Shown here one piece after another: positions 1 through 7,519 of a DNA stretch of 64,000 nucleotides; the first letter of the stretch is position 1, and each line of letters begins with the position of its first letter. The DNA is from Variovorax sp. PMC12 (GTDB lineage Bacteria; Pseudomonadota; Gammaproteobacteria; Burkholderiales; Burkholderiaceae_C). Under the pieces are notes generated by a model. That model did not search any database. It was not told the origin of the DNA and worked only from the letters and a program-made list of their open reading frames with translations. The position numbers were made by a program, and so were the translations under genes. Location: the NCBI RefSeq assembly GCF_003019815.1, contig NZ_CP027773.1, positions 631,001 to 695,000 on the forward strand, given 5' to 3'.

Positions 1-1004
1 CCGATGTCGCAGGCAAGACCCTCTCCTTCGAGCTGGCCCGCGAGCAGTTCTACGCCGCCACGCAGCCACTCACCGACCGCACCATCGCCGCCGTCCGCAA
101 GGCTCTGCGCGACGCGAAGCTCAAGCCTGAAGAACTGCAAGGCATCGTGCTCGTTGGCGGCTCGACCCGCATGCCGCAGGTGCGCCGCGCCGTCGCCGAT
201 TTCTTCGGCCGCGAACCGCTGGTCAACCTGAACCCCGACGAAGTCGTGGCCCTCGGTGCCGCCATCCAGGCGAACCAGCTGGCCGGCAACAACGGCGCGG
301 GCGAACTGCTGCTGCTCGACGTGATCCCGCTTTCGCTCGGCATCGAGACCATGGGTGGCCTGGTCGAGCGCATCGTGCCGCGCAACCAGACCATTCCCAC
401 CGCGATGGCGCAGGACTTCACCACCTACCAGGACGGCCAGACCGCACTGGCGCTGCACGTGGTGCAGGGCGAGCGCGATCTCGTCTCCGACTGCCGCAGC
501 CTCGCGCGCTTCACGCTGCGCGGCATTCCGCCGATGGCCGCGGGCGCCGCGCGCATCCGCGTGACCTTCACCGTCGATGCCGACGGCCTGCTGAGCGTGA
601 GCGCAAAAGAGCAGGGCAGCGGCGTCGAGGCCAGCGTGGCGGTCAAGCCGTCTTACGGCCTGTCGGACGACCAGATCGCGACGATGCTGCAGGAAAGCTT
701 CTCCACCGCGCAGCAGGACATGCAGGCCCGTGCGCTGGTCGAGGCACGCGTCGATGCCGACCGCATGCTGCTTGCCACGCAGAGCGCGCTCGATGCCGAT
801 GGCGACCTGCTGAACGGCGAGGAGCGCGCGATCATCGATGCTTCGATGCTGCAATTGCGCGAAGCCGCCAAGAGCAGCAACGACGCCGCCGCCATCGAGG
901 CCGCAACCAAGAAGCTGGCCGACGACACCGAAGCCTTTGCCGCACAGCGCATGAACGCGGGCATTGCGCGCGCACTTGCCGGCCGCAAGGTCGAATCTCT
1001 CTAG
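1..1004 (+). CDS. hscA: Fe-S cluster assembly chaperone HscA, C-terminal part (cut by window edge)
   Basis: Hsp70-family ATPase specialised for iron-sulfur assembly, which helps release clusters from the IscU scaffold. The gene enters from the left edge; the first complete codon in frame is at position 3 and about 333 residues remain. The visible part holds the end of the nucleotide-binding domain (motif VGGSTRMPQVRRAV at about 149-190, then NPDEVVALGAA), the beta-rich substrate-binding domain and the helical lid. The general DnaK is longer and has an acidic tail ending EEVKD or similar, which is absent here. The ferredoxin gene begins 9 bases downstream, the usual isc order, and supports HscA over DnaK. 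Confidence 0.93.
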   Translation, partial: DVAGKTLSFELAREQFYAATQPLTDRTIAAVRKALRDAKLKPEELQGIVLVGGSTRMPQVRRAVADFFGREPLVNLNPDEVVALGAAIQANQLAGNNGAGELLLLDVIPLSLGIETMGGLVERIVPRNQTIPTAMAQDFTTYQDGQTALALHVVQGERDLVSDCRSLARFTLRGIPPMAAGAARIRVTFTVDADGLLSVSAKEQGSGVEASVAVKPSYGLSDDQIATMLQESFSTAQQDMQARALVEARVDADRMLLATQSALDADGDLLNGEERAIIDASMLQLREAAKSSNDAAAIEAATKKLADDTEAFAAQRMNAGIARALAGRKVESL

Positions 1005-1013
1005 AACAAAAAC

Positions 1014-1352
1014 ATGCCCACGATCAAGATCTATCCGCATCCCGAGTACTGCCCGCAAGGCGCCGAAATCACCGCGCCCGCCGGCACCTCGATCTGCGAG
1101 GCGCTGCTCGACAACGACATCAATATCGAGCACGCCTGCGAGATGAGCTGCGCCTGCACCACCTGCCACGTCATCGTGCGCGAGGGCTTCAGCTCGCTGA
1201 ACGAAGCGGAAGAGGGCGAGGAAGACCTGCTCGACCGCGCCTGGGGCCTGGAGCCGCAATCGCGGCTGAGTTGCCAATCGATCCTGGCGCAGGAAAATGT
1301 GACCATCGAGATTCCGAAGTACTCGATCAACCACGCCAAGGAAAACCACTGA
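1014..1352 (+). CDS. fdx: ISC-type [2Fe-2S] ferredoxin
   Basis: Adrenodoxin-type ferredoxin that supplies electrons during iron-sulfur cluster assembly. The 112-residue length is normal. The cluster ligands are visible as C42, C48, C51 and C87 in the pattern CX5CX2C followed by a distant Cys in LSCQS. It lies just after hscA and its stop codon overlaps the start of the next gene (ATGA), so the three genes are probably co-transcribed. Two additional cysteines, C13 and C28, lie outside the ligand set, and C46 sits inside the loop; all are common in this family. Confidence 0.96.
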   Translation: MPTIKIYPHPEYCPQGAEITAPAGTSICEALLDNDINIEHACEMSCACTTCHVIVREGFSSLNEAEEGEEDLLDRAWGLEPQSRLSCQSILAQENVTIEIPKYSINHAKENH

Positions 1353-2074
1353 TGAGTCGCTTGATCGTCCTCGATACCGAAACCACCGGGCTCTCCGCAG
1401 AGAACGGCGACCGCATCATCGAGCTCGGCTGCGTGGAGCTGTTCAACCGAAAGCTCACCGGCAACGACCTGCACATCTATTTCAACCCGGAGCGCGAGAG
1501 CCACGAAGACGCGTTGAAGGTCCACGGCCTGACGACCGATTTCCTTCGCGACAAGCCGAAGTTCGCCACGCTGGCCAACGACATCGTCGAGTACCTGCGC
1601 GATGCCGAACTGATCATTCATAACGCGGCCTTCGACGTCGGCTTCCTCAACAAGGAGTTCGAGCGCGCCGGCTTTCCTCCGCTGCGCACCTTCGTGGCGG
1701 AAGTGACCGACACGCTGGCCATGGCCAAGCAGGTGTATCCGGGCAAGCGCAACTCGCTCGATGCGCTGTGCGACCGCTTCGGCGTCGACCGTTCGAACCG
1801 CACCTTCCACGGCGCCAAGCTCGACGCCCAGCTGCTGGCCGACGTCTACATCAACCTCACGCGCGGACAGGATGCGCTGCTCATCGACGTGGCCTCCAAC
1901 GAGCCCGAGGTTGGGACCAAGGTCGTGGCCATGGACCTGAGCCAGTTCGAGTTGCCGGTGATCCTGGCAGCGGAGCATGAACTCGCCGCGCACGAGGGCG
2001 TGTTGGCCCAGCTCGACAAATCTTCTGGTGGTCGCACGCTGTTTCGTCAAAACGAAGAAAAAGCTGTGGCATAA
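1352..2074 (+). CDS. dnaQ: DnaQ-like 3'-5' exonuclease (DNA polymerase III epsilon subunit)
   Basis: Proofreading exonuclease of the DEDDh type. Motif ExoI is at the N-terminus (LDTETTG), ExoII is NAAFDVGFLN, and the ExoIII His-Asp pair is in FHGAKLDAQLLADVY. The 240-residue length matches the catalytic epsilon subunit, and the C-terminal part could carry the alpha-subunit-binding segment. I chose the ATG at 1352 because it overlaps the ferredoxin stop (ATGA) and gives the family N-terminus MSRLIVLDTETTG; a longer reading from 1271 would overlap fdx. A tRNA gene follows. Confidence 0.92.
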   Translation: MSRLIVLDTETTGLSAENGDRIIELGCVELFNRKLTGNDLHIYFNPERESHEDALKVHGLTTDFLRDKPKFATLANDIVEYLRDAELIIHNAAFDVGFLNKEFERAGFPPLRTFVAEVTDTLAMAKQVYPGKRNSLDALCDRFGVDRSNRTFHGAKLDAQLLADVYINLTRGQDALLIDVASNEPEVGTKVVAMDLSQFELPVILAAEHELAAHEGVLAQLDKSSGGRTLFRQNEEKAVA

Positions 2075-2133
2075 TCTGAGGCTTCGCTGAACGCGATACG
2101 TAATTCAAAGCAACGCAGACAATGCGCTGCTTT

Positions 2134-2208
2134 GGGCGGTTAGCTCAGGGGTAGAGCACAGCATTCACACTGCTGGGGTCGGAGGTTCGAAGCCTCCACC
2201 GCCCACCA
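2134..2208 (+). tRNA. tRNA-Val (anticodon CAC)
   Basis: A complete 75-nt cloverleaf. The acceptor arm GGGCGGT (2134-2140) pairs with ACCGCCC (2198-2204). The anticodon stem CAGCA/TGCTG encloses the loop TTCACAC with anticodon CAC at 2166-2168. The T-arm shows GGAGG-TTCGAAG-CCTCC, and discriminator A plus an encoded CCA close the gene. It reads GTG valine codons, heavily used in this high-G+C genome. A strong hairpin terminator follows directly. Confidence 0.97.
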
Positions 2209-2213
2209 TCATC

Positions 2214-2246
2214 AAAAAGCGACCTGGATTTCCAGGTCGCTTTTTT
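2214..2246 (+). terminator. Rho-independent terminator after tRNA-Val
   Basis: An inverted repeat AAAAAGCGACCTGG / CCAGGTCGCTTTTT with a 2-4 nt loop is followed by a T-tract. It sits six bases beyond the tRNA CCA end and has A-tracts on the left side, so it could act on both strands. Confidence 0.92.
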
Positions 2247-2268
2247 GTTTTGCGCGCCAGTTCGTTTT

Positions 2269-2472
2269 TTACAGCTTCGCGCCGATCAGATCAGCGCAGC
2301 TGTCGCATGCGAAATAGAGCTTCTGCTCGCCGCACTTCACCGACCCCGTGGCTCCCGCGCGGATCTGCCATTCGCACGACCTGCCTGAAGCGACGAGCGC
2401 TGCTGTCGGTTGGCGCCGACGGCAAGTGCAGCCGCATGATGGCGCGCCTTTGCCGACGCCGGCATGGAAATG
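2269..2472 (-). pseudogene. Possible remnant of a small cysteine-rich protein
   Basis: On the minus strand an open frame ends with TAA at 2269-2271. Its last 35 or so residues look protein-like: CEWQIRAGATGSV, then KCGEQKLYFACDSC and a short tail ending GAKL. The C-x(9)-C-x(2)-C spacing resembles a small zinc-binding knuckle. No ATG, GTG or TTG lies upstream in frame that would include this segment before an in-frame stop near 2473, except an internal GTG leaving only about 23 residues. I therefore read it as the decayed end of a former gene. Chance remains a real alternative. Confidence 0.3.
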
Positions 2473-2491
2473 TCAGGAAAGGAGCAAGACC

Positions 2492-2608
2492 ATGGCCACT
2501 CATCCAGATCTTCCGACCCCCGTCACGCCGGACCTGCCCGTGGAGCCCGACGAGGGCCCAAGCACGCCGCCAGACGAACCCACGGACCCGGTACCCCCAC
2601 CTCAGTGA
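2492..2608 (+). CDS. Proline-rich 38-residue microprotein
   Basis: A short frame encodes 38 residues dominated by Pro, Asp, Glu and Thr (repeated TP, PDEP and PVPP units) with no hydrophobic core, so it is probably disordered. Support comes from a good Shine-Dalgarno sequence (AGGAAAGGAG, about 2475-2484) at fitting spacing and an acidic composition unlike random high-G+C translation. It lies alone between the tRNA terminator and the FAD oxidoreductase gene 45 bases downstream. I do not recognise a function. Confidence 0.55.
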   Translation: MATHPDLPTPVTPDLPVEPDEGPSTPPDEPTDPVPPPQ

Positions 2609-2653
2609 GTTGAGCCTGCGCGTCTGCCGTGCTGGCCGCGATAAGCTCGCACG

Positions 2654-3763
2654 ATGGAAGAAATCGATTGCGCCGTCATTGGCGGTGGAGTGGTGGGCCT
2701 GGCCGTAGCGCGGGCGTTGGCGCTCGAAGGCCGGGAGGTGTTGGTGCTTGAATCCGAAGGCGCCATCGGCACGGGAACTAGCTCGCGAAACAGCGAGGTG
2801 ATCCATGCGGGCATCTACTACCCGCAGGGTTCACTGAAGGCGCGGCTTTGCGTGGAAGGCAAGCAACTGCTCTACGCCTACGCCGAGGCGCGCGGCGTGC
2901 CGCATCGGCGCTGCGGCAAGCTGATCGTTGCCACGTCGCCCGAGCAGGCGGGGCAGCTCGATGCGATCCGGGCCAAGGCGGCGGCCAACGGCGTCGACGA
3001 CCTGGAACTGCTCTCCGAACAGCAGGCCAAGGCCCTGGAGCCGCAGTTGCAGTGCGTTGCGGCGCTTCATTCGCCCAGCACCGGCATCGTCGACAGCCAT
3101 GCGCTGATGCTGAGCCTGCTCGGCGACCTCGAGAACGCAGGCGGCATGCTCGCGCTGAAATCGCCTGTATCGCGCGCCGAATGCGGTGCCGACGGCATCG
3201 TGCTGATCGCGCAGGACGGTACGGCGTTGCGTTGCCGAACGGTGGTCAACGCCGCGGGGCTGGGCGCGCCGGCGCTGGCCCGCCGCTTCGAGGGCTTGCC
3301 TGCTGCGGCGGTGCCTCGAGAGAATTTCGCCAAGGGCAACTACTTCACCCTGTCGGGTCGGGCGCCTTTCGGGCGGCTCGTCTATCCGGTTCCCGAGCCG
3401 GGCGGCCTGGGCGTGCACCTGACGATCGACCTCGGCGGCCAGGCCAAGTTCGGCCCCGACGTGCAGTGGGTTTCCTCGGCCGACGACCTCGTGGTGGACC
3501 CCGCGCGCGGCGATGGCTTCTATGCCGAGGTGCGCAAGTACTGGCCCGCGTTGCCCGACGGCGCGCTGATTCCCGGCTATGCCGGCATGCGGCCCAAGAT
3601 CTCGGGGCCCGGCGAGCCCGCCGCGGACTTCATGATCGACGGGCCGGCGTCGCACGGCGTGGCGGGGCTGGTCCATCTGTTCGGCATCGAGTCGCCGGGG
3701 CTCACGAGCAGCCTGGCGATCGGGGCCCACGTCGCCCGCCTGCTGGCGGGTACGGAAGGCTGA
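2654..3763 (+). CDS. FAD-dependent oxidoreductase, L-2-hydroxyglutarate oxidase-like (LhgO/YgaF family)
   Basis: DAO-superfamily flavoenzyme. The N-terminal dinucleotide-binding motif GGGVVG is at residues 10-15 with the acidic strand end at LVLESE, and the motif SSRNSEVIHAGIYYP is the signature of the L-2-hydroxyglutarate oxidase/dehydrogenase group. The 369-residue length fits. The likely role is oxidising a 2-hydroxyacid such as L-2-hydroxyglutarate to the 2-oxoacid, passing electrons to oxygen or quinone; the exact substrate cannot be read from sequence. It appears monocistronic. Confidence 0.82.
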   Translation: MEEIDCAVIGGGVVGLAVARALALEGREVLVLESEGAIGTGTSSRNSEVIHAGIYYPQGSLKARLCVEGKQLLYAYAEARGVPHRRCGKLIVATSPEQAGQLDAIRAKAAANGVDDLELLSEQQAKALEPQLQCVAALHSPSTGIVDSHALMLSLLGDLENAGGMLALKSPVSRAECGADGIVLIAQDGTALRCRTVVNAAGLGAPALARRFEGLPAAAVPRENFAKGNYFTLSGRAPFGRLVYPVPEPGGLGVHLTIDLGGQAKFGPDVQWVSSADDLVVDPARGDGFYAEVRKYWPALPDGALIPGYAGMRPKISGPGEPAADFMIDGPASHGVAGLVHLFGIESPGLTSSLAIGAHVARLLAGTEG

Positions 3764-3897
3764 GCGAGGAGCGAAGGGCACATGTACGCACATCTGTCGC
3801 GCATGAGGGTCTTTTGTGCCTGTAACATGACAGTACGCCATTTGCTGGCGTGAAGCCGCCGGCGCGGTGCCGGTGTCATCACGGAGGAAAGATTCCA

Positions 3898-4194
3898 ATG
3901 AGTGCATCCCAAAATCTTGAAGCAGCAGCCGAAGACATCGCGAGCGACGTGCGCGGCGTGCTGGCGAGCAAGGACCTGGATTCGGTTCCCCACATCAAGG
4001 CGCTGCGCCAGCGCATCGACACCAAGCTTGCCATTGCGCGCGAGCTCGCATCCGAGAAAAGCAAGCTCGCCGCCAAGAAGGCCCGCGAGGCAGCCACTTC
4101 CGCCAACGCCTACGCTCACGACGAACCATGGCAGATCGCCGGTGCCGCACTGGCCGTCGGCGTGCTGGTGGGCCTGCTGCTTGGCCGCCGCTGA
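3898..4194 (+). CDS. DUF883 (YqjD/ElaB-type) inner-membrane protein
   Basis: Small protein of 98 residues with an amphipathic helical N-terminal two thirds (LEAAAEDIASDVRGVL onward) and one C-terminal transmembrane segment, IAGAALAVGVLVGLLLGRR, ending in the Arg tail typical of ElaB/YqjD. E. coli homologues are stationary-phase, C-tail-anchored proteins, and YqjD binds ribosomes. I chose ATG 3898 because GGAGGAA lies 9 bases upstream; an ATG at 3850 in the same frame has no such site. The YqjE-like gene follows, as in enterics. Confidence 0.88.
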   Translation: MSASQNLEAAAEDIASDVRGVLASKDLDSVPHIKALRQRIDTKLAIARELASEKSKLAAKKAREAATSANAYAHDEPWQIAGAALAVGVLVGLLLGRR

Positions 4195-4245
4195 CCGGCA
4201 GCCGCACCGCAGCACCGTTCACCCGGGCATGACAGGAGGTAGCCC

Positions 4246-4971
4246 ATGAGGCTGCTTTCCCTGTTCGGCCTGGACGCCCGCGTCCGCCGGCTGCGCATCG
4301 CCGCCGCCGAGGGCGCCCTGGCGGCCGAAGACCGGGTGCAACTGCTGCGCATGGCCTGGGATGACGAGAAGCAGCGCCTGAAGCTGATGCTCGTCTTCGG
4401 GCTGGCCGTGCTGGGGCTGACCACCGTCACCGTGGCGCTGGTGTCCGTGGCGGTGGTGGTTCATTTCTGGGACACGCCGTACCGCATCACGGCCGCGTGG
4501 TCGGTGGCGGGCGTGTGGATCGTGCTGTGGCTGGTGGCCGCCATCGGCCTGCTGCAGACCCTGCGCAATGCGTCCAACGGCTTCGCGCCGGCGCGCCAGG
4601 AGTTCGAGCGCGACTGGGCATGGGTGCAGGACCGTTTCGGCCTCGGCAAGGACCCGGACCAGCCCGACGACGAACCCCGTACCCCGAGGCCCGCCACGCG
4701 CGAGGAACTGCTGGCGCGCATGGACCGCCAGCGCCAGCGCATCGCAACGCTGCAGGGCGGACGCGAGCCGCAGTTCGCGCACGACGACGCGGCCAAAGCG
4801 GAGCAGGCGCCTCCGCCCGACGAGTCCGCTGCCGCTGCTGCATTGCGCATTGCGCGGGCGCACCCTGTGGCCGCCGGCGTCGCCGCTGCCGCGGCCGTGG
4901 TGGTGATCCGGCCGCGGCGTCTGCTGCGTTGGGCCGCGTTCATTGCGCCAGTGCTCTGGCGCATGCGCTGA
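4246..4971 (+). CDS. YqjE-like phage-holin-family protein with a YqjK-like C-terminus
   Basis: Membrane protein of 241 residues. Residues about 47-75 and 83-104 form two transmembrane helices of the YqjE/holin-superfamily-6 type. A charged linker follows (about 110-150), then a helix TREELLARMDRQRQRIATLQ (151-170) and a terminal segment from about 201, RIARAHPV to VLWRMR, with a hydrophobic stretch and basic end that resemble the separate YqjK protein of enterics. YqjE alone is usually near 130 residues, so this looks like a fusion. AGGAGG precedes the start. The DUF883 gene upstream completes a YqjD-E-K-like set. Confidence 0.78.
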   Translation: MRLLSLFGLDARVRRLRIAAAEGALAAEDRVQLLRMAWDDEKQRLKLMLVFGLAVLGLTTVTVALVSVAVVVHFWDTPYRITAAWSVAGVWIVLWLVAAIGLLQTLRNASNGFAPARQEFERDWAWVQDRFGLGKDPDQPDDEPRTPRPATREELLARMDRQRQRIATLQGGREPQFAHDDAAKAEQAPPPDESAAAAALRIARAHPVAAGVAAAAAVVVIRPRRLLRWAAFIAPVLWRMR

Positions 4972-4989
4972 AGAGAGCCGAAAAAAGAC

Positions 4990-6069
4990 TCAGGCCTTGC
5001 TGCGATCCCGCAGCAGCGCCTGGGCCGCTTCGCGGACCAGTCCTGGGCCGCGATAGATCAACCCGGTGTAGATCTGCACCACGTCGGCACCGGCGGCGAT
5101 CTTGGCCTTGGCATCGGCCCCGCTCAGGATGCCGCCCACCCCGATGATCGGAAAACCGGCGCCCAGCGCCGCGCGCAGTTGCGCGATCACGCGGTTGCTG
5201 GCTTCCCGCACCGGTGCGCCCGAAAGTCCACCCGCTTCCTCCGCATGCGGCAGGCCCTTCACCGTGTCGCGCGCCAGCGTGGTGTTGGTGGCGATCACGC
5301 CGTCCATGCCGTGGCGCTTCAGGGTGGCGGCAATGACCGCGACCTGGGTTTCGTCGAGGTCCGGAGCGATCTTCACGAACAGCGGCGCGCGCTTGGCATG
5401 GCGCGTGGCCAGCGTCTCGCGCCGCTCGGCTACGGCGCCGAGCAGGGCGTCGAGCGCCTCGTCGCTCTGCAGCGAGCGCAGGTTCGCTGTGTTGGGGCTG
5501 GAGATGTTGATCGTCACGTAGTCGGCATGCGGGTACACGCCGTCGAGGCAGGCGAGGTAGTCGTCCACCGCGCGCTCGATCGGCGTGGCGGCGTTCTTGC
5601 CGATGTTCAGGCCCAGCAGCATCGGCGGCCTGGCCGCGCCGCCCGCCTTGCGGAAACGCGCCTTCTGCACGTTCGCAAGGAATGCCTCGAGACCTTCGTT
5701 GTTGAAACCCAACCGGTTGATCAGCGCGTCGCGCTGCGGCAGGCGGAACATGCGGGGCTTGGGGTTGCCCGGCTGGCCCTTCGGCGTGACCGTGCCCACT
5801 TCGACGAATCCGAAGCCCATGGCCGCGAAGGCATCGATGCAGCGCGCGTTCTTGTCGAGCCCGGCGGCCAGGCCCACGCGGTTCGGAAAGCTCAACCCCG
5901 CAAGCTGGATGGGATCGCTGACACGCGGTGCCGAATAGGCGCAGGCCAGGGGCGTGTTCTGGGTGCGCGCGAGTCCGTCGAGGGTCAGTTCATGGGCGTG
6001 CTCTGGGTCGAAGCCGAACAGGAAAGGGCGGGCCAGGCCGTAGAGCGAAGAGGGCAGCAGCAGGGGCAT
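4990..6069 (-). CDS. pyrD: Dihydroorotate dehydrogenase (quinone), class 2
   Basis: Flavoenzyme that oxidises dihydroorotate to orotate with membrane quinone in pyrimidine synthesis. The N-terminal helices of class 2 enzymes (MPLLLPSSLYGLARPFLF) are present, followed by the FMN barrel with AAGLDKN, GTVTPKGQPGNPKPR, the catalytic serine loop ISSPNTANLR and the phosphate-binding VGGILSGADA. Length is 359 residues. The start at 6069 gives the conserved N-terminus; a longer frame would add 33 residues running into the divergent rpiA. It shares the short 6070-6109 region with rpiA. Confidence 0.96.
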   Translation of the reverse strand: MPLLLPSSLYGLARPFLFGFDPEHAHELTLDGLARTQNTPLACAYSAPRVSDPIQLAGLSFPNRVGLAAGLDKNARCIDAFAAMGFGFVEVGTVTPKGQPGNPKPRMFRLPQRDALINRLGFNNEGLEAFLANVQKARFRKAGGAARPPMLLGLNIGKNAATPIERAVDDYLACLDGVYPHADYVTINISSPNTANLRSLQSDEALDALLGAVAERRETLATRHAKRAPLFVKIAPDLDETQVAVIAATLKRHGMDGVIATNTTLARDTVKGLPHAEEAGGLSGAPVREASNRVIAQLRAALGAGFPIIGVGGILSGADAKAKIAAGADVVQIYTGLIYRGPGLVREAAQALLRDRSKA

Positions 6070-6109
6070 CGGATAATTCTCGACTTCAATGAGCCAAGGA
6101 TTCTCCGCG

Positions 6110-6823
6110 ATGACCGCACCCGCCTCCCCAACCCCCGTTTCCGGCACCCTGTCCCAGGACGAACTCAAGGCCCTGGTCGGCCACGCCGCTCTGGCCTACG
6201 TGGTCAAGGGCGAGATCGTCGGCGTCGGCACCGGCTCCACGGTGAACAAGTTCATCGATGCGCTGGCCACCATCAAGGACCAGATCAAGGGCGCCGTCTC
6301 CAGCTCGGTGGCCTCCACCGAGCGCCTGCGGGCACTGGGTATTCCGGTGTTCGACAGCAACGAGGTGGAGGAGCTGGCCGTCTACATCGACGGCGCCGAC
6401 GAAATCGACCATCGCGGGTTCATGGTGAAGGGTGGCGGCGCGGCGCTCACGCGCGAAAAGATCGTCGCGGCCCAGTCGCGCAAGTTCATCTGCATCGCCG
6501 ATGCGTCCAAGCTGGTGGAAACGCTGGGCGCCTTCCCGCTGCCGGTGGAAGTGATTCCGATGGCCGCTCGCCGCGTGATGCGCCAGTTCGCGGCGATGGG
6601 CGGCATCGCGCAGGTGCGCGAGAAGGACGGCCTGCCCCTGGTCACGGACAACGGGCAGCACATCGTCGACGTGACGGGCCTGCGCATCGCCGATCCGCTG
6701 GCTTTCGAGTCCGAGGTGAGCCAGTGGCCGGGCGTGGTGACGGTGGGCGTTTTCGCCCATCAGAAGGCCGACGTGTGCCTGCTGGGCACCGCCACGGGCG
6801 TGAAGACGATGACCTTCGCCTGA
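6110..6823 (+). CDS. rpiA: Ribose-5-phosphate isomerase A
   Basis: Interconverts ribose 5-phosphate and ribulose 5-phosphate in the non-oxidative pentose phosphate pathway. Conserved motifs are VGVGTGSTVNKFID, DGADEID and VKGGGAALTREKI (active-site Lys and Glu). I chose ATG 6110, with AAGGA about 9 bases upstream, giving 237 residues; an in-frame ATG at 6089 would add seven residues but lacks a visible ribosome-binding site. The family is usually about 220-230 residues. Transcribed divergently from pyrD. Confidence 0.94.
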   Translation: MTAPASPTPVSGTLSQDELKALVGHAALAYVVKGEIVGVGTGSTVNKFIDALATIKDQIKGAVSSSVASTERLRALGIPVFDSNEVEELAVYIDGADEIDHRGFMVKGGGAALTREKIVAAQSRKFICIADASKLVETLGAFPLPVEVIPMAARRVMRQFAAMGGIAQVREKDGLPLVTDNGQHIVDVTGLRIADPLAFESEVSQWPGVVTVGVFAHQKADVCLLGTATGVKTMTFA

Positions 6824-6841
6824 GGCGGCAACGCCCCAGGT

Positions 6842-7489
6842 TCAGAACTTGATGCCTGCCGGGTTGCTCGGCCCCGGCTCGCTCGATGCGGGCGGTGGCG
6901 AAGCCGGTTGCGCGGCGGGTGCCGGAGCCTGGGGGCGAGCGGCGGGCGCCGCCTGCTGTGCGACCAGCGGCCGTGCCGGGCCGTTGCGGTAGCCGGCGGG
7001 GAGGCTGTTGCTCTTGGGGTAGCCGGCCGCGTCGAGGTACTGCGACCATTCGACGTCGGAGAAACCCTTCAGCTGCTGCGATCCGATGGTCAGCAGCGGC
7101 AGCGAACTCTGGCCGCTCAGGCGCTGCAGCGCCTCGATTTCCGCGTTGCTCTTGACGGTGCGCTCGTCGAACGGGATGCCGCGCGTCGTGAGCAGGGAGC
7201 GAGCGGCGCCGCATGGCGCGCACTCTTCGCCGCTGTACAACGTGACCGGGTAGCGCTGTGCCACTTGCCGCAGCTCGTAAGGCAGCCCCGCGTTGGGCGG
7301 CGTGCTGACGCCGCCTTGCGGCCCCGATGCCGCCCCTGTGTCGGCAGTTGGTGCGCGGTCCGAAAAAGTGACCTTGCCGTTCTTGTCCACCTGGCGGTAG
7401 ACGTTCTGCGCCGTGGCACTGGCGGCCGCGAACACGAGAGCCAGGCCGATCAGGCGATGCAGTGAGAATTTGTAAGGGGTCGGATGCAT
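6842..7489 (-). CDS. Secreted DUF4124-glutaredoxin-fold protein
   Basis: A 215-residue exported protein. Residues 1-28 form a signal peptide ending ATAQ. Residues 29-46 match the DUF4124 pattern (VYRQVDKNGKVTFSDRAP). Residues about 80-155 form a glutaredoxin/thioredoxin fold with a CAPC motif at C90-C93 and a cis-Pro-like SLPLLTIG. A Pro/Ala-rich tail follows. It is probably a periplasmic thiol-disulfide protein; the substrate is unknown. It lies at the end of a probable folD-prlC operon on the minus strand, 30 bases from prlC, and converges with rpiA. Confidence 0.75.
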   Translation of the reverse strand: MHPTPYKFSLHRLIGLALVFAAASATAQNVYRQVDKNGKVTFSDRAPTADTGAASGPQGGVSTPPNAGLPYELRQVAQRYPVTLYSGEECAPCGAARSLLTTRGIPFDERTVKSNAEIEALQRLSGQSSLPLLTIGSQQLKGFSDVEWSQYLDAAGYPKSNSLPAGYRNGPARPLVAQQAAPAARPQAPAPAAQPASPPPASSEPGPSNPAGIKF

Positions 7490-7519
7490 CGCCCGAGTAT
7501 CGCAAGCTTCAGCGCCGCA

